DNA of 64,000 bases from Methanosarcina barkeri MS (GCF_000970025.1 NZ_CP009528.1:248001-312000); one strand, 5' to 3'; shown: positions 38,892 to 48,973, counted from the stretch's first letter. The notes: a model not told the origin generated them from the sequence alone. Translations and numbers: made by a program.

Positions 38892-39524
38892 TCAGGTCTT
38901 CTTTCCTTCCATCCGTAAGATTTCTTCTTTTATTTCATAGTTTAAAATGAAAAGCTCTTCAAGCATCTCAAAATAACGGTTAAGAGAGGCTGTCATTTCA
39001 TCCGAAAACCTGAGAAAGCACGCATATCTTCTTCTTCCCAGCTCGTTTACCCAGGCTTTATTCTCAGGTTCTCCTTCCTCGATTTCCCAGAAAATCTCGG
39101 TAACGCAGCCAAGGATTCTTCGAACGCTTGAGGTCAGTTCCTTTCGAATTTTTTCTTTTTTAAATTCCATGTAGTCCCTTGAAATATCCGGCTGAAACAG
39201 TGCGTTTCTATGAATCCAGTAATCGCCGTGGTTAAGATGAGTTTCTACAATATCTGAAATTTTGAGGGACAGCTCCTTAAGGTCTAATTTTGATTTCCCG
39301 GCCTTGTTGTTATGAAATTTTAAGTTCTCAGGAAAAACTGCGTTTTCCGGAGATTGCACTGCTATTTCAATTTCTCTTTGAATCCATTCGGAGGTGAATT
39401 TTTTGGTAGCTTCAATAAAAGAGAGGGTTTCAAACTCCATTTTTTCTCTGGTATCTTCTAACTTTTCCTGTATGCTGTCCAGTTCTTCCTGGGAATCGTC
39501 AGATACAACAGATTCAACTTCCAT
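38892..39524 (-). CDS. Hypothetical coiled-coil protein
   Basis: A 210-aa, charged, mostly helical protein. The N-terminus (EELDSIQEKLEDTREKMEFE) and C-terminus (MLEELFILNYEIKEEILRM) look like coiled coils. It has no signal or membrane segment. It sits 38 nt upstream of the M24 peptidase gene on the same strand, so it is probably its operon partner. No family was recognised. Confidence 0.65.
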   Translation of the reverse strand: MEVESVVSDDSQEELDSIQEKLEDTREKMEFETLSFIEATKKFTSEWIQREIEIAVQSPENAVFPENLKFHNNKAGKSKLDLKELSLKISDIVETHLNHGDYWIHRNALFQPDISRDYMEFKKEKIRKELTSSVRRILGCVTEIFWEIEEGEPENKAWVNELGRRRYACFLRFSDEMTASLNRYFEMLEELFILNYEIKEEILRMEGKKT

Positions 39525-39828
39525 CTTTCATTCTTCCAACTCTATCTTTCCAACTCTACCTTTTTTCGCAGTAATTAATAATTCAATTTTTTTAGCTGTT
39601 ACGTTTACTTTAAATACTGTTCGTATAATTTGAGAATTTATATAAATTCAGATAAGTTTATAATATATCTGTTAAATAATATATCTGTTAAGGAAAAAGA
39701 GAGCTAGCAAGAATCAAGGTGAACCTAATAAAGTCTGCTATTAGATGTGGAATACCTATATCTTTTTTATTTATCCAGTTTGCTGGTAAGAGTACAGACT
39801 ATGTGAAAAAAGAGGAAGCATTAAGAAA
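39525..39828. other. Non-coding divergent spacer
   Basis: No gene is seen. It has direct repeats of ATATATCTGTTAA (about 39664-39691) and must hold promoters for the flanking divergent genes. Confidence 0.45.
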
Positions 39829-40026
39829 ATGATAGAAGATATACTTTACTTTGGAAACTTAATTTTCTTTCTTTTTTTATGTGAGGTAGCACTTCAGGTT
39901 GTGTTTAGTGTTATCCGAATGTGCTTGAGGAAAGACGGAAGTCCTACAGGCGACGAATACCACAGATTATATGAAGAAAGTATGGAATGGATGAGGCAAG
40001 GAAGTCGGAAACCTCACAGACGATGA
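39829..40026 (+). CDS. Small hypothetical protein with one membrane helix
   Basis: A 65-aa product: one hydrophobic helix (LYFGNLIFFLFLCEVALQVV, residues about 6-25) and a basic C-terminal tail (MRQGSRKPHRR). AGAGGAAG precedes the ATG by about 10 nt. No family was recognised. Confidence 0.5.
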   Translation: MIEDILYFGNLIFFLFLCEVALQVVFSVIRMCLRKDGSPTGDEYHRLYEESMEWMRQGSRKPHRR

Positions 40027-40085
40027 ATACTACATATTATTTTATAAAGTATGAGCTTAGATTCAGAAGTGATGAATTCAAAAAC

Positions 40086-40238
40086 ACTTAATGAAAGTTT
40101 TTACTTTTTCTCTTTACTCAAAAGCGATGAGTTAAAAAGCATCTAATAAATTTTTTACTTTTACTCTTTACTCAAAAGTGATAAGTTAAAAAGTATCTGA
40201 AAAAAGTTTTTGAAAAAAGTTTTTGAAAAAAGTTTTTG
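40086..40238. repeat. Tandem duplications before tRNA-Asp
   Basis: Two roughly 60-bp units share CTCTTTACTCAAAAG and GAGTTAAAAAGCATCT-like parts. They are followed by GAAAAAAGTTTTT repeated three times (about 40200-40238), itself palindromic. On the - strand this T-rich run follows tRNA-Asp and may act as its terminator. Confidence 0.7.
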
Positions 40239-40272
40239 CTCGATTGGTATCAACCGAGCTTTAATTTGGAAA

Positions 40273-40345
40273 CGCCCGGACCGGGATTCGAACCCGAGTC
40301 GGAGCCTCGACAGGGCTCCATGATAGGCCTCTACACTATCCGGAC
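40273..40345 (-). tRNA. tRNA-Asp (GTC)
   Basis: A complete 73-nt cloverleaf on the - strand. Acceptor GTCCGGA pairs with TCCGGGC, with discriminator G. The anticodon stem GAGCC/GGCTC encloses loop CTGTCGA, giving anticodon GTC. The T loop is TTCGAAT. CCA is not encoded. A TATA-like sequence lies about 70 nt upstream (40410-40422), with a CTCGC/GCGAG hairpin between. Confidence 0.95.
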
Positions 40346-40458
40346 ACTCCAGTGTCTTTTGCTATTGGTTTTCGCTCGCGTTGCGAGCAAAACATAAACG
40401 CTTTTTTAATATATAAATGTTCCCGTTGAAGCTTTTCGATTCTGGAAATTGTTTTAGG

Positions 40459-40574
40459 TCCCGCCTCCCAGACTCGAACCGGGGACATCGCGGTGCCTGC
40501 GCGGAAATGTACGGGTAATTTTACCCGCACGAGCCGAACTACAGCCGCGCACTCTACCACTGAGTTAAGGCGGG
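40459..40574 (-). tRNA. tRNA-Tyr (GTA) with 44-nt intron
   Basis: Acceptor CCCGCCT pairs with AGGCGGG and the discriminator is A; C1-G72 is the archaeal tRNA-Tyr identity pair. The D arm is ACTC/GAGT. Anticodon stem CGCGG/CCGCG encloses CTGTAG plus A once the intron (40495-40538) is removed, giving anticodon GTA. The intron lies at the canonical 37/38 site and contains a CGGGTAA/TTACCCG stem. The T arm is CCCGG/CTGGG with loop TTCGAGT. The mature length is 72 nt. Confidence 0.95.
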
Positions 40575-41001
40575 ACAATGTATATTATTCCACTTTATTT
40601 CACTGTTGCACTGCTTGAGTGCACCATCTCATATATGGTGATGGTATATATGTTTTACGCTATATATTGGCTATAGAGACATTTTTATGAAAATTTTAAG
40701 CCTGTAAACTCGTTCTATAGCCTACTTTACTCCTTACTCTAAAGAGTTCTCAGGAGTGTTTTCGTAATTCGATATTATTCTCCGGTTTTAAAAAATAACT
40801 GGGTTTTCCTCTAAAATACCCCAATTCAACCTAAATATATGCAGATTTAATATAAAAGCGATTAGCTTCACTATTAAAAACAATAAACTCTCTACTTAAT
40901 ATTAACAGTTTCTCATTAAAAATTCATTAAAGTCAAAAATAGTTACAATATAAGTATTATGAAAAGAACCCAAAGGTTCTTCTCGATAATGTTTTCCTTG
41001 T
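40575..41001. other. Non-coding spacer
   Basis: No gene is seen. The part nearest tRNA-Tyr (about 40620-40670) has TATATATG- and CTATATATTGG-like sequence suitable as its promoter. Confidence 0.45.
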
Positions 41002-42198
41002 TTAAAAAGTGTTCAATTCTCCTTTAATTACCATTTCGGTAATCTTTGTCACATTGGAAAGCCAGTCATCCATGACAACTTCGGCTTCGGCTTTGGCCCT
41101 TGCAAAAGAAGTGCCTTCTTTGGGAATAATCTGCGCACTTGCTACAAGTGGCTGGTCAATTGGTTTTCCAATCTGGGAAAGCAGCCTTATGTAAACGTCC
41201 TGGACTTCCGGAACCTGCTTTACAATATCACGTGCCATCTGGGTCGAGAGGAGGTTGTAGATTTTGCCGATGTGGTTAATCGGGTTCTTCCCACTGGTTG
41301 CCTCCATGCTCATAGGCCTGTTTGGCGTGATCAGCCCATTGCAGCGGTTTCCGCGCCCTACCGAGCCGTCGTCCCCCATTTCAGCTGAAGTGCCTGTAAC
41401 TGTGAGGAAAACAGAGCCGGTTTTCAGGTTATCTCCTGTGTTGATGCAGACCTTTACATTGCGCTCAGTATACCTGGTTGCCATCTCCTCAACATAAGTC
41501 TGCATTTCCTGGGTCATATTTATATAACTGTCCAGGTCGTCGATATATCTTCCAATCATGCCACTGCATATTGTAAGAGTTATGTCCTCCCCATCCCTGA
41601 GTCCCATGACCTTCATATCTTCTCCGATTCCAGGCATGCGCGACTTAAGGTCTGTGAGCAGTTGTCTTTCGGTGTTATATACGAGGTTTTCAAGCTCGGA
41701 AAATGGAGCATGCCCAACCCCAAATGAGGTATCATTTGCAACCGGAATCCTATCTCTTTTGAAGACATCTCTCAGGTCTGAAGACCCTGTCCCGAGTTTG
41801 CAGTCCATTATGACATCTCTTTCGAGATCCATGTTTACAAGGGTATTCTTAAGATAGCTTCTGGCAGCTTGTAGGGCTACAGACTCGGTAGCAAGATCTA
41901 CCCCTTCAAACTCCTTTGTTGCCCTGCCTACCAGTAGAATATATATGGGCTGCAGTATTTCTCCGCCCCCGAACTTTGGGCTGGATCTCCCGGCTACAAT
42001 CTGGGTTTCGTCAGTATTATGGTGGAGTACGGCTCCACATTTGCTTATGTATTCCCTGCATAGTGCGCGACTTACGGCTTCGGCAAGTCCGTCTGATATA
42101 CTATCAGGATGCCCTATCCCTTTGCGTTCTACAAGCTCTATCCTCTGTTTCTCAATAGGAGTTTGGAAGAGCTCCTCCACTTTGATATTTCGGGCCAT
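41002..42198 (-). CDS. mat: Archaeal S-adenosylmethionine synthetase
   Basis: A 398-aa archaeal-type MAT that makes S-adenosylmethionine from Met and ATP. Signatures are [20 protein letters not shown] at the N-terminus, [18 protein letters not shown] and [13 protein letters not shown]. It differs from bacterial MetK in sequence, and its length matches archaeal orthologs (about 400). It is monocistronic. Confidence 0.95.
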   Translation of the reverse strand: MARNIKVEELFQTPIEKQRIELVERKGIGHPDSISDGLAEAVSRALCREYISKCGAVLHHNTDETQIVAGRSSPKFGGGEILQPIYILLVGRATKEFEGVDLATESVALQAARSYLKNTLVNMDLERDVIMDCKLGTGSSDLRDVFKRDRIPVANDTSFGVGHAPFSELENLVYNTERQLLTDLKSRMPGIGEDMKVMGLRDGEDITLTICSGMIGRYIDDLDSYINMTQEMQTYVEEMATRYTERNVKVCINTGDNLKTGSVFLTVTGTSAEMGDDGSVGRGNRCNGLITPNRPMSMEATSGKNPINHIGKIYNLLSTQMARDIVKQVPEVQDVYIRLLSQIGKPIDQPLVASAQIIPKEGTSFARAKAEAEVVMDDWLSNVTKITEMVIKGELNTF

Positions 42199-42668
42199 TT
42201 GGATCCTCTTTTTTCAAAATCGATAATAGTTTTTATTATTAAATGTAAATGTTATTGATTTACTATTTTTCGGTCAGTTGTACCATCAGTCTGCTATACT
42301 TAGCACTCTGTTGTGATTAATTCTTATGTTACTCTGACATTAATAATTTCTAATATATACTTCAAAAATCATTTCCTATTTAATTACTATGACTATATAA
42401 TTTTTCCCCTACCTTAATTACTGAAAGTAATAATTTCTTTAAAAACGATTTTTACCTTCAATCCTGGAAGTTTACTGATTGGTTGTCAAAATTAATTCAT
42501 AATGATTAGGCTTTTTATCTATGGACCTGCCTTTCTTAAAGGAAAACTTCTATGAAATCTTACCGTGAAGTCTATATCATACTAGAGTATTCTGGATAAA
42601 CGTTTTTACTTTGATGAGCTTACCCGGGAAAATACCTCCCGGCAGATTATTTATAGAGGACATAACAG
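42199..42668. other. Divergent intergenic region, mat and hisG promoters
   Basis: No gene is seen. A small CCCGGGAAAATACCTCCCGG hairpin (42623-42642) lies just upstream of hisG, followed by TATTTATAG (42648-42656). That is so close to the start codon (42669) that hisG mRNA may be leaderless. Confidence 0.45.
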
Positions 42669-43538
42669 ATGATTCGCATTGCAATACCCAATAAAGGGCG
42701 CCTTTACGAACCCACAATCTCTATTTTCAAAGATGCAGGGCTCCCGATAAGTGGAGGGGCCGAAAGCCGAAAACTTTTTGCAAAAACTACCGATCAGGAT
42801 ATCCATATCCTCTTTGCCAGGGCTGCTGATATTCCTGAGTACGTACAGGATGGAGCTGCAGACGTAGGTGTTACAGGCATAGATCTGATTACGGAAAGAG
42901 GAGCAAAGGTTGAAACTCTTCTGGACCTTAAATTCGGAAAGGCTAGCCTTGTTCTGGCTGTTCCCGAAGACTCGGAGTTTCAGAAAGCTGAGGATCTTGA
43001 AGGCCGAAAGATTGCAACCGAGTTTCCGGAAATTACACGCCAGTACTTCAACAATCTTGGAGTTAATGTTGAGGTTATAAAGGTCAGTGGAGCCTGTGAA
43101 ATGACTCCGCATGTGGGAATAGCGGATGCAATCGTGGACATCTCAAGCTCTGGAACCACTCTGATGATAAATCATTTAAAGCCTATTGATACCGTTTTTT
43201 CTTCCACAGTCTACCTGATTGCAAATAAAGAAAGCCTCAGGACAAAGGAAAAAATTCTGGACATAAAAACTGCACTGGAAAGCGTACTAAATGCAAAGCA
43301 CCGGCGTTATCTTATGATGAATGTTCCTGAGTCTTCTCTCCAGGCAGTAAAAGAAGTCCTTCCAGGAATGTCAGGCCCAACGGTTATGAAGGTCGAGTCC
43401 AGCAAATTGCCCGGAGAATCCATTCTTGCAGTTCACGCTGTTGTGGATGCAGACTTGATTTTTACCATTGTAAATAAGCTGAAGAAGGTTGGTGCGCGTG
43501 ACATTCTTGTCGTACCCATCGAAAGAATAATGCCATGA
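42669..43538 (+). CDS. hisG: ATP phosphoribosyltransferase, long form
   Basis: A 289-aa first enzyme of histidine synthesis. It begins IRIAIPNKGRLYEPTISIFK, and the PRPP-binding region VDISSSGTTLMINHLKPI is clear. The C-terminal regulatory domain (residues about 210-289, ending DILVVPIERIMP) makes it the long, His-feedback-sensitive form. hisA and hisB follow on the same strand. Confidence 0.95.
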   Translation: MIRIAIPNKGRLYEPTISIFKDAGLPISGGAESRKLFAKTTDQDIHILFARAADIPEYVQDGAADVGVTGIDLITERGAKVETLLDLKFGKASLVLAVPEDSEFQKAEDLEGRKIATEFPEITRQYFNNLGVNVEVIKVSGACEMTPHVGIADAIVDISSSGTTLMINHLKPIDTVFSSTVYLIANKESLRTKEKILDIKTALESVLNAKHRRYLMMNVPESSLQAVKEVLPGMSGPTVMKVESSKLPGESILAVHAVVDADLIFTIVNKLKKVGARDILVVPIERIMP

Positions 43539-43574
43539 AAGGAAAAACCGGAAAAATAGGTTTTTTCAGGCAAG

Positions 43575-43648
43575 ACAAACAGAAGGAGATTTAACAGAAG
43601 GAGATTTCTCAAAGATAAAAGGAGATTTCTCAAAGACGTGTCGGAGAT
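43575..43648 (+). promoter_or_regulatory. Repeated ribosome-site-like motifs before hisA
   Basis: AAGGAGATTT-like motifs occur three times (about 43582, 43596, 43618; the last two are within GGAGATTTCTCAAAGA direct repeats), with CGGAGAT directly before the GTG start. They look like amplified ribosome-binding sequences and may modulate hisA translation. Confidence 0.5.
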
Positions 43649-44392
43649 GTGACTTTGGTTTTTGAAGTAATTCCTGCAGTGGATATGAGGGGCGGAAAGT
43701 GCGTTCAGCTTGTGCAGGGAGTGCCTGGCAGTGAGATTGTGTCCCTTGACAATCCTGTTGAAGTTGCCCTTGATTGGGTTAGAAAAGGGGCAAAGACACT
43801 GCACTTGGTAGATCTGGACGGAGCAATTGAAGGAGAGCGTAAAAACGCTCCTATAATCGAAAAAATAGTGAGTGCATGCCAGAAAAAAGGGGTGCGGATT
43901 CAGGTTGGAGGAGGCATTCGGAGTTTTGAGGATGCAGCTTCTCTGCTTGAACTGGGAGTCTCGAGGGCGATTCTTGGAACTGCTGCGCTTCAGAACCCAG
44001 CCCTTGTAAAACAGCTCTCAAATGCCTTTGGAGGCGAAAGTGTGACCGTTGCCCTTGATGCAAAAAATGGGAAAATCTCGATCAAAGGTTGGACTGAAGA
44101 ATGCTCACAAACTCCTGTAGAAATGGGAAGAACATTTGAAGAACTGGGTGCAGGCAGCTTGCTTTTTACAAATATAGACACTGAAGGCCTTATGAAGGGC
44201 GTAAATCCTGTTCCTACAAAAGAACTTGTGGAATCTGTCAGCATTCCTGTAATCGCGTCTGGAGGAGTAAGTTCTCTTCAAGATCTTCAGGCCCTGAAGA
44301 AAACCGGAGCATCAGGGGTTGTGGTAGGCAGCGCTCTATACACAGGCAGGTTCACGCTTGAAGCAGCGATTGAAACAATTCAGCATGAGTGA
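43649..44392 (+). CDS. hisA: ProFAR isomerase
   Basis: A 247-aa TIM-barrel isomerase of histidine synthesis. Its two catalytic Asp lie in VIPAVDMRGGKCVQLVQG and VTVALDAKNGKISIKGW; phosphate-binding loops are VQVGGGIRS-like (QVGGGIRSFEDA) and ASGGVSSLQDLQ. It starts with GTG directly after CGGAGAT. Confidence 0.95.
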   Translation: MTLVFEVIPAVDMRGGKCVQLVQGVPGSEIVSLDNPVEVALDWVRKGAKTLHLVDLDGAIEGERKNAPIIEKIVSACQKKGVRIQVGGGIRSFEDAASLLELGVSRAILGTAALQNPALVKQLSNAFGGESVTVALDAKNGKISIKGWTEECSQTPVEMGRTFEELGAGSLLFTNIDTEGLMKGVNPVPTKELVESVSIPVIASGGVSSLQDLQALKKTGASGVVVGSALYTGRFTLEAAIETIQHE

Positions 44393-44498
44393 TCTGAACC
44401 TTATTTTTACTTCCTGGCAGAGACCTTAGGCATAATTCCATTTTTTCAATCTTCCGGAAAAACATAGAAAGGAATTCACAGGAAGCCGGATAAAAAGT

Positions 44499-44508
44499 AT
44501 TTATAAAT
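44499..44508 (+). promoter_or_regulatory. TATA box of hisB
   Basis: ATTTATAAAT in the context AAAAAGTATTTATAAATTTA lies 22-31 nt before the hisB ATG, so transcription should begin close to the start codon. hisB may therefore have its own promoter and a very short leader, although it is the third his gene in a row. Confidence 0.55.
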
Positions 44509-44529
44509 TTAAAGAGAATGTGATGCTGT

Positions 44530-45105
44530 ATGAGAACAGGCAGAATGTCCCGCAAAACAAAAGAGACCGATATCCAACTTGAACTGAACCTTGACGGCAC
44601 TGGGATTGCCGATATTAACACAGGGATCGGGTTTTTTGACCATATGCTTACTTCTTTTGCAAGGCATGCAGAGTTTGACCTTAAAGTACGTGCGGACGGT
44701 GACCTGTACGTGGATGAGCATCACCTTGTTGAAGACACAGGAATAGTTCTCGGAAAAGTGCTTGCAGAGGCGCTTGGAGATATGGCAGGAATTGCCCGTT
44801 TTGGGGAGGCCAGAATTCCAATGGATGAAGCTCTTGCCGAGGTTGCCCTGGATATAGGCGGGCGTAGCTATCTTGTCCTGAATGCCGAATTTACATCTCC
44901 CCAGGTAGGGCAATTCAGTACCCAGCTTGTAAAGCACTTTTTTGAAACGCTGGCCTCAAATGCAAAAATTACCATTCATGCGAGTGTCTATGGCGATAAT
45001 GACCATCACAAAATCGAAGCTCTTTTCAAGGCTTTTGCCTATGCAATGAAACGTGCTGTAAAAATCGAGGGTAAAGAGGTAAAAAGCACTAAAGGTACCC
45101 TGTGA
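44530..45105 (+). CDS. hisB: Imidazoleglycerol-phosphate dehydratase
   Basis: A 191-aa enzyme. Mn-binding motifs [11 protein letters not shown] and [20 protein letters not shown] are both intact, as is [15 protein letters not shown]. The start at 44530 ([13 protein letters not shown]) aligns with archaeal orthologs that carry a short N-terminal MRT-like extension. Confidence 0.95.
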   Translation: MRTGRMSRKTKETDIQLELNLDGTGIADINTGIGFFDHMLTSFARHAEFDLKVRADGDLYVDEHHLVEDTGIVLGKVLAEALGDMAGIARFGEARIPMDEALAEVALDIGGRSYLVLNAEFTSPQVGQFSTQLVKHFFETLASNAKITIHASVYGDNDHHKIEALFKAFAYAMKRAVKIEGKEVKSTKGTL

Positions 45106-45500
45106 ATCCAGCTTTTTCAAAAAACTACTTGCCCGCAACCCTTTTCAAAAAATTGCTTGCCCGCAACCCTTTTCAAAAAAGGCTTGACCGAAAACCCAGG
45201 CACTCAAGCAACAAGGTGGTCGGCATGATAAACCGGCGTAACGATTGAGGGTTAACAGTTGCGCTCAAGAGGGATGAATTAAGTGCAATAGATACTGATT
45301 TTTTCTTCTCTCAAGATGGATTGATTTACTCAAGCTCCGTTTTTTCCGAGTACTTCCTCAGGATAATGGAATTTGTTTGAGTCTTATCTGATTCTGCAGG
45401 CTCAGGTGCGTATTTTTTCGTTTCCTGTCGCCTCAAAAGTTAAGCAACCTTACTTTTTTATTCCGGAAAATGAATTTAATATATAATTTGGGGGAATGAA
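45106..45500. repeat. Intergenic region with 33-bp tandem repeat after hisB
   Basis: Directly after the hisB stop, CTTGCCCGCAACCCTTTTC plus CAAAAAA-type sequence is repeated twice with a partial third (about 45111-45192). AAAAGG and CCTTTT parts can pair, suggesting a 3' end or terminator role. The rest holds no gene. TATATAATTTG (45479-45489) is a TATA box for the next gene. Confidence 0.65.
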
Positions 45501-46142
45501 ATGAAAGTTCTTTATGTTTATGCACACCCGGAACCGAAGTCTTTTAACGGCGCTTTAAAGGAAACAGCACTTGCTGCCCTGCAGGAGAAAGGGCATGAAG
45601 TAAAGCTCTCGGACCTTTATGCAATGAAGTTTCATCCTGTCCTGAAAGCTTCGGATTTTCCTGAACGAAAAAAGCAAGATGTTTTCAAGCCTTTCTTTGA
45701 AGCGATCCAGGCTTCTAAAACAGGGGCTTTTGCGCCTGATATTAAAGAGGAAATGGAAAAAGTAAAATGGGCAGACCTTCTGATTTTCCAGTTTCCTATT
45801 TATTTCACTTTCATGCCAGCTATAATGAAAGGATGGATCGACCGTGTTCTGGCACCTGGGTTTGGGTTCAACCCGGTTATGAATAGTGACTACGATACCG
45901 GGTTCTTTAAAGGAAAATCAGCAATGATTGTTGCAACTACCGGAGCTCCGAAAGCAATGTATTCTGAGGGAGGAGCCCACGGAGACCTGAACAAGCATCT
46001 GGAATCAATAACCCATTGTATTTTTGAATATATGGGGATGAAAGTGCTTCCATCTTATATCATTTATGAAGTGAGCAGCATGTCCAGGGAAAGGGGAGCT
46101 GAAGAATTAGAAAAATACAGGCGTCGAATACTTGACCTTTAA
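45501..46142 (+). CDS. NAD(P)H dehydrogenase (quinone)-like flavoprotein
   Basis: A 213-aa flavodoxin-2/NQO1-fold protein. MKVLYVYAHPEPKSFNGALK gives the FMN-phosphate loop; LLIFQFPIYFTFMPAIMKGW is the family core; MIVATTGAPKAMYSEGG follows. TGGGGGAATGAA precedes the start. It is related to the protein at 27494, but with a longer active-site loop. Confidence 0.88.
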   Translation: MKVLYVYAHPEPKSFNGALKETALAALQEKGHEVKLSDLYAMKFHPVLKASDFPERKKQDVFKPFFEAIQASKTGAFAPDIKEEMEKVKWADLLIFQFPIYFTFMPAIMKGWIDRVLAPGFGFNPVMNSDYDTGFFKGKSAMIVATTGAPKAMYSEGGAHGDLNKHLESITHCIFEYMGMKVLPSYIIYEVSSMSRERGAEELEKYRRRILDL

Positions 46143-46302
46143 ATGAAAAGAAAACACTTTTTTACTTTTTAAAATATCGGGCTGGAGAGCCATCGGATTT
46201 TTTACTACTTCCCAATTATATTCATATAGGATGTTTTTATAATTAATTATATTCGTTATGCATATTCAGACATATCATCTGAATTCTATTTGAGGGTTTT
46301 GA

Positions 46303-47121
46303 ATGAAAAAGGCATGCGCGTTCATAATTATCATGGTGTTGGCAGTGTTCCTGGCTGGCTCCGGGTGTACTGAAAAAATGTCTCCAACTCCTGCTTCTAA
46401 TAATTCGGGAAATGAATTTGAGGGACAGAAGCTTACTGTTTGTTCCGGAGCAGGACTTATAAAGCCCATGAATGAATTGATTGGAAATTTTGAAAACGAA
46501 ACCGGAGCAGATATTGAGGTTCGTTATGGAGGAAGTGCCGAAATCTTCGGATTTCTGACCTCTAAGGAGTGCGACGTCTTCATTCCCGGAGACTATCACT
46601 ACACTGAACAGGCTATGGAAAGAAATTATGTTTTAAATGACAGCGTGGAAAACCTGACCCGACATATCCCGGTTATTGCAGTACCTGCGGGAAATCCTGC
46701 AAACATAAGCAAACTCGAAGACCTGGCAAAACCCGGAGTAAAGCTGGCTCTTGGAGACCCGAATGGGCCTGCAATAGGCAGGGTAGCGGAAAAGATCTGT
46801 ACAAAGGCAGGAATCCTTCCTGAAGTACAGAATAACACAATTGTCAAGACGGCAACAGTAAACCAGCTCCTTATTTACCTCACGTCTGGAGATGCGGATG
46901 CGGCAATTATCTGGGAAGATATGGCAAACTGGAGTGAAGCCAGTGGAAAAATCAAAGTAATCCCTATCCCTGAAAAACAGAATAAAATACAGACCATACC
47001 CACAGCAGTTTCCACATATGCAGAAGACCCTAAACTGGCAGAAGCATTTAACACTTACATTGCAGGAGATGAAGCGAAGGCCATCTGGGAAAAATGGGGC
47101 TTTGAGCCATGCAGTTCTTAA
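46303..47121 (+). CDS. Molybdate/tungstate-type ABC binding lipoprotein
   Basis: A 272-aa ModA-like periplasmic-type binding protein. Residues 1-22 are a lipoprotein signal with lipobox LAGSGC. The binding domain starts LTVCSGAGLIKPMNELIGNF and includes VRYGGSAEIFGFL, KLALGDPNGPAIGRVAEKIC and DADAAIIWEDMANWS, in line with oxyanion binders. Permease, ATPase, ModD and DUF364 follow in one cluster. Molybdate is favoured by the ModD neighbour; tungstate is equally plausible in a methanogen. Confidence 0.88.
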   Translation: MKKACAFIIIMVLAVFLAGSGCTEKMSPTPASNNSGNEFEGQKLTVCSGAGLIKPMNELIGNFENETGADIEVRYGGSAEIFGFLTSKECDVFIPGDYHYTEQAMERNYVLNDSVENLTRHIPVIAVPAGNPANISKLEDLAKPGVKLALGDPNGPAIGRVAEKICTKAGILPEVQNNTIVKTATVNQLLIYLTSGDADAAIIWEDMANWSEASGKIKVIPIPEKQNKIQTIPTAVSTYAEDPKLAEAFNTYIAGDEAKAIWEKWGFEPCSS

Positions 47122-47915
47122 AATATCCGGGTATGAAATATTCCTGGTTCAAGAAATTCACAGTGGGCATTGCCCTTTTCTTCACTTTTTTGCTTTTCTT
47201 ATCTATAGGAACCTTGCTCTTCGTCCTTAGTCCATCAGAAATCTTTTCAGCCCTGCTTTCGGAAGAAATGCTTTATTCAATGAAGCTTTCCGTGCTGACC
47301 TCTTCAATCTCAACATTTTCTGTAATGTGCTGTTCAATTCCGACAGCTTATGCACTTTCGCGTTTCTCCTTTCCAGGAAAAAGCATTATAAAAACCATAC
47401 TCGGGCTCCCGATGGCATTTCCAGAACTGGTAATGGGCCTTGCTCTCCTGCTTCTTTTCGGGCAGAGTTTTCTCGGGCCTGTGCTTGAAGCTGTGGGGAT
47501 AAAGGTAACCTTCAGCAAGCTCGGGATAATAATTGCCCAGTTTTTTGTAGCTTTTCCCTATGCTGTAAGGATAATCTACTCCACCTTTGAAGACATCAAC
47601 CCAAGATACGAACTGGTTTCAAGGAGCTTTGGGTACGGGGAATTCGAAACCTTCAGGCACGTGACTCTTCCAATGGCAAAGAGTGGGCTTTTTGCTTCAG
47701 GAGTGATAACCTTTGCCCGCTGTATAGGGGCTTTTGGAGCAGTGCTGGTGCTGGCAGGGGGATCATATATGTATACCGAAGTTCTGCCTGTGACCCTCTA
47801 CCTGAACATTTCCTATGGAAATCTGGAAATGGCAATCACAAGTGGAATTTTGCTCATGGGAATTGCTTTTCTTGCAATCCTCAGCTTTGAAAGGTTTGAG
47901 GGAGGGAGGCTGTGA
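47109..47915 (+). CDS. Molybdate/tungstate ABC permease
   Basis: A 268-aa ModB/WtpB-type permease with about six helices and the EAA loop (YELVSRSFGYGEFETFRHVT). GLPMAFPELVMGLALLLLFG is typical of oxyanion permeases. It overlaps the binding-protein gene by 13 nt; a start at the internal Met (47133) is also possible. Confidence 0.9.
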   Translation: MQFLKYPGMKYSWFKKFTVGIALFFTFLLFLSIGTLLFVLSPSEIFSALLSEEMLYSMKLSVLTSSISTFSVMCCSIPTAYALSRFSFPGKSIIKTILGLPMAFPELVMGLALLLLFGQSFLGPVLEAVGIKVTFSKLGIIIAQFFVAFPYAVRIIYSTFEDINPRYELVSRSFGYGEFETFRHVTLPMAKSGLFASGVITFARCIGAFGAVLVLAGGSYMYTEVLPVTLYLNISYGNLEMAITSGILLMGIAFLAILSFERFEGGRL

Positions 47916-48973
47916 GTTTTCTTGAAGTCAGGGACCTCTGCCTTGATGTTGGGGGTTTTGAACTCGACAGGATAGAGCTCAAAGCCGAAAAAGGAGATTA
48001 CCTTACTCTGATAGGCCCTACTGGCAGTGGGAAGTCCCTTCTCCTTGAGACCATAATAGGGTTTTATGGACCTGAAAAGGGCAGGATTATTCTTGAAGGA
48101 AAAGATATTACCGATCTTCCTCCGAATATGAGGCAGATAAGTCTAGTGTATCAGGATCACATGCTTTTTCCCCACATGAACGTTTTCGAAAATATAGCAT
48201 ACGCAATTCGAAAAAAACTCAGAGACAAAAAGCAGATCGAAGCCGAAGTAAAGCAGATTGCCGGAGTCCTGGGGATCGGTGAGCTGCTATACAGAAAACC
48301 GGCTACCCTGAGTGGAGGAGAGAAGCAAAGGGCAGCCATTGCAAGGAGCCTTATAGTCAGACCAAAACTGCTCCTTTTGGACGAACCCTTCAGCGCCCTT
48401 GACGTAAGAACAAAAGAAAAGCTCAGGAAGATGCTGAAAAAAGCGATCAGTGAGTACAGTACTACTGTTTTGCATGTGACCCACGATTTTGAAGATGTCT
48501 GGGCTCTGGCGAACCGCGTGGTCGTATTAAGGAAAGGGAAAGTTATGCAGTCCGGAGACCCTGAGTCGGTTTTCAGGCAACCTTCTCCTGATTTCGTGGC
48601 CGAGTTTCTGGGCACCAACGTGCTTAAGGGAAAGGTAAAGGCTCTCGAAGGAAAACTCACAGTGATTGAAGCCGAAGGACTGGAAATCTATTCATCAGAC
48701 CCTGCCGAACCCGGAGAAAAGGTCGCTGTCTCTATTCGTCCGGAAGAGATTATTCTTGCCAGAGGGGTTATGGAAAGTTCGGCCCGAAACACTTTGAAAG
48801 GAAAAGTTTCAGGAGTTTTCAAAAAAGAACATCTTGTCGTGGTCGAGATGGAGATGGGACATGCAGAAATTAAAGCCGTGGTTACGCCTACTTCATGTGA
48901 AATGCTCGGGCTCGAACCAGGCAGGGAAATGCATGCGGTGTTCAAAGCTTCAAATGCCAGGATAATAAGGTGA
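47912..48973 (+). CDS. Molybdate/tungstate ABC ATPase
   Basis: A 353-aa ATPase: Walker A GPTGSGKSLL, Q-loop LVYQDHMLFPHMNVFENI, signature LSGGEKQRAAIARSL, Walker B KLLLLDEPFSALD, H-loop VLHVTHD. The C-terminal TOBE-like domain (residues about 285-350) is the oxyanion-sensing part that can inhibit transport. GTG start overlapping the permease stop (GTGA). Confidence 0.93.
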   Translation: MSFLEVRDLCLDVGGFELDRIELKAEKGDYLTLIGPTGSGKSLLLETIIGFYGPEKGRIILEGKDITDLPPNMRQISLVYQDHMLFPHMNVFENIAYAIRKKLRDKKQIEAEVKQIAGVLGIGELLYRKPATLSGGEKQRAAIARSLIVRPKLLLLDEPFSALDVRTKEKLRKMLKKAISEYSTTVLHVTHDFEDVWALANRVVVLRKGKVMQSGDPESVFRQPSPDFVAEFLGTNVLKGKVKALEGKLTVIEAEGLEIYSSDPAEPGEKVAVSIRPEEIILARGVMESSARNTLKGKVSGVFKKEHLVVVEMEMGHAEIKAVVTPTSCEMLGLEPGREMHAVFKASNARIIR

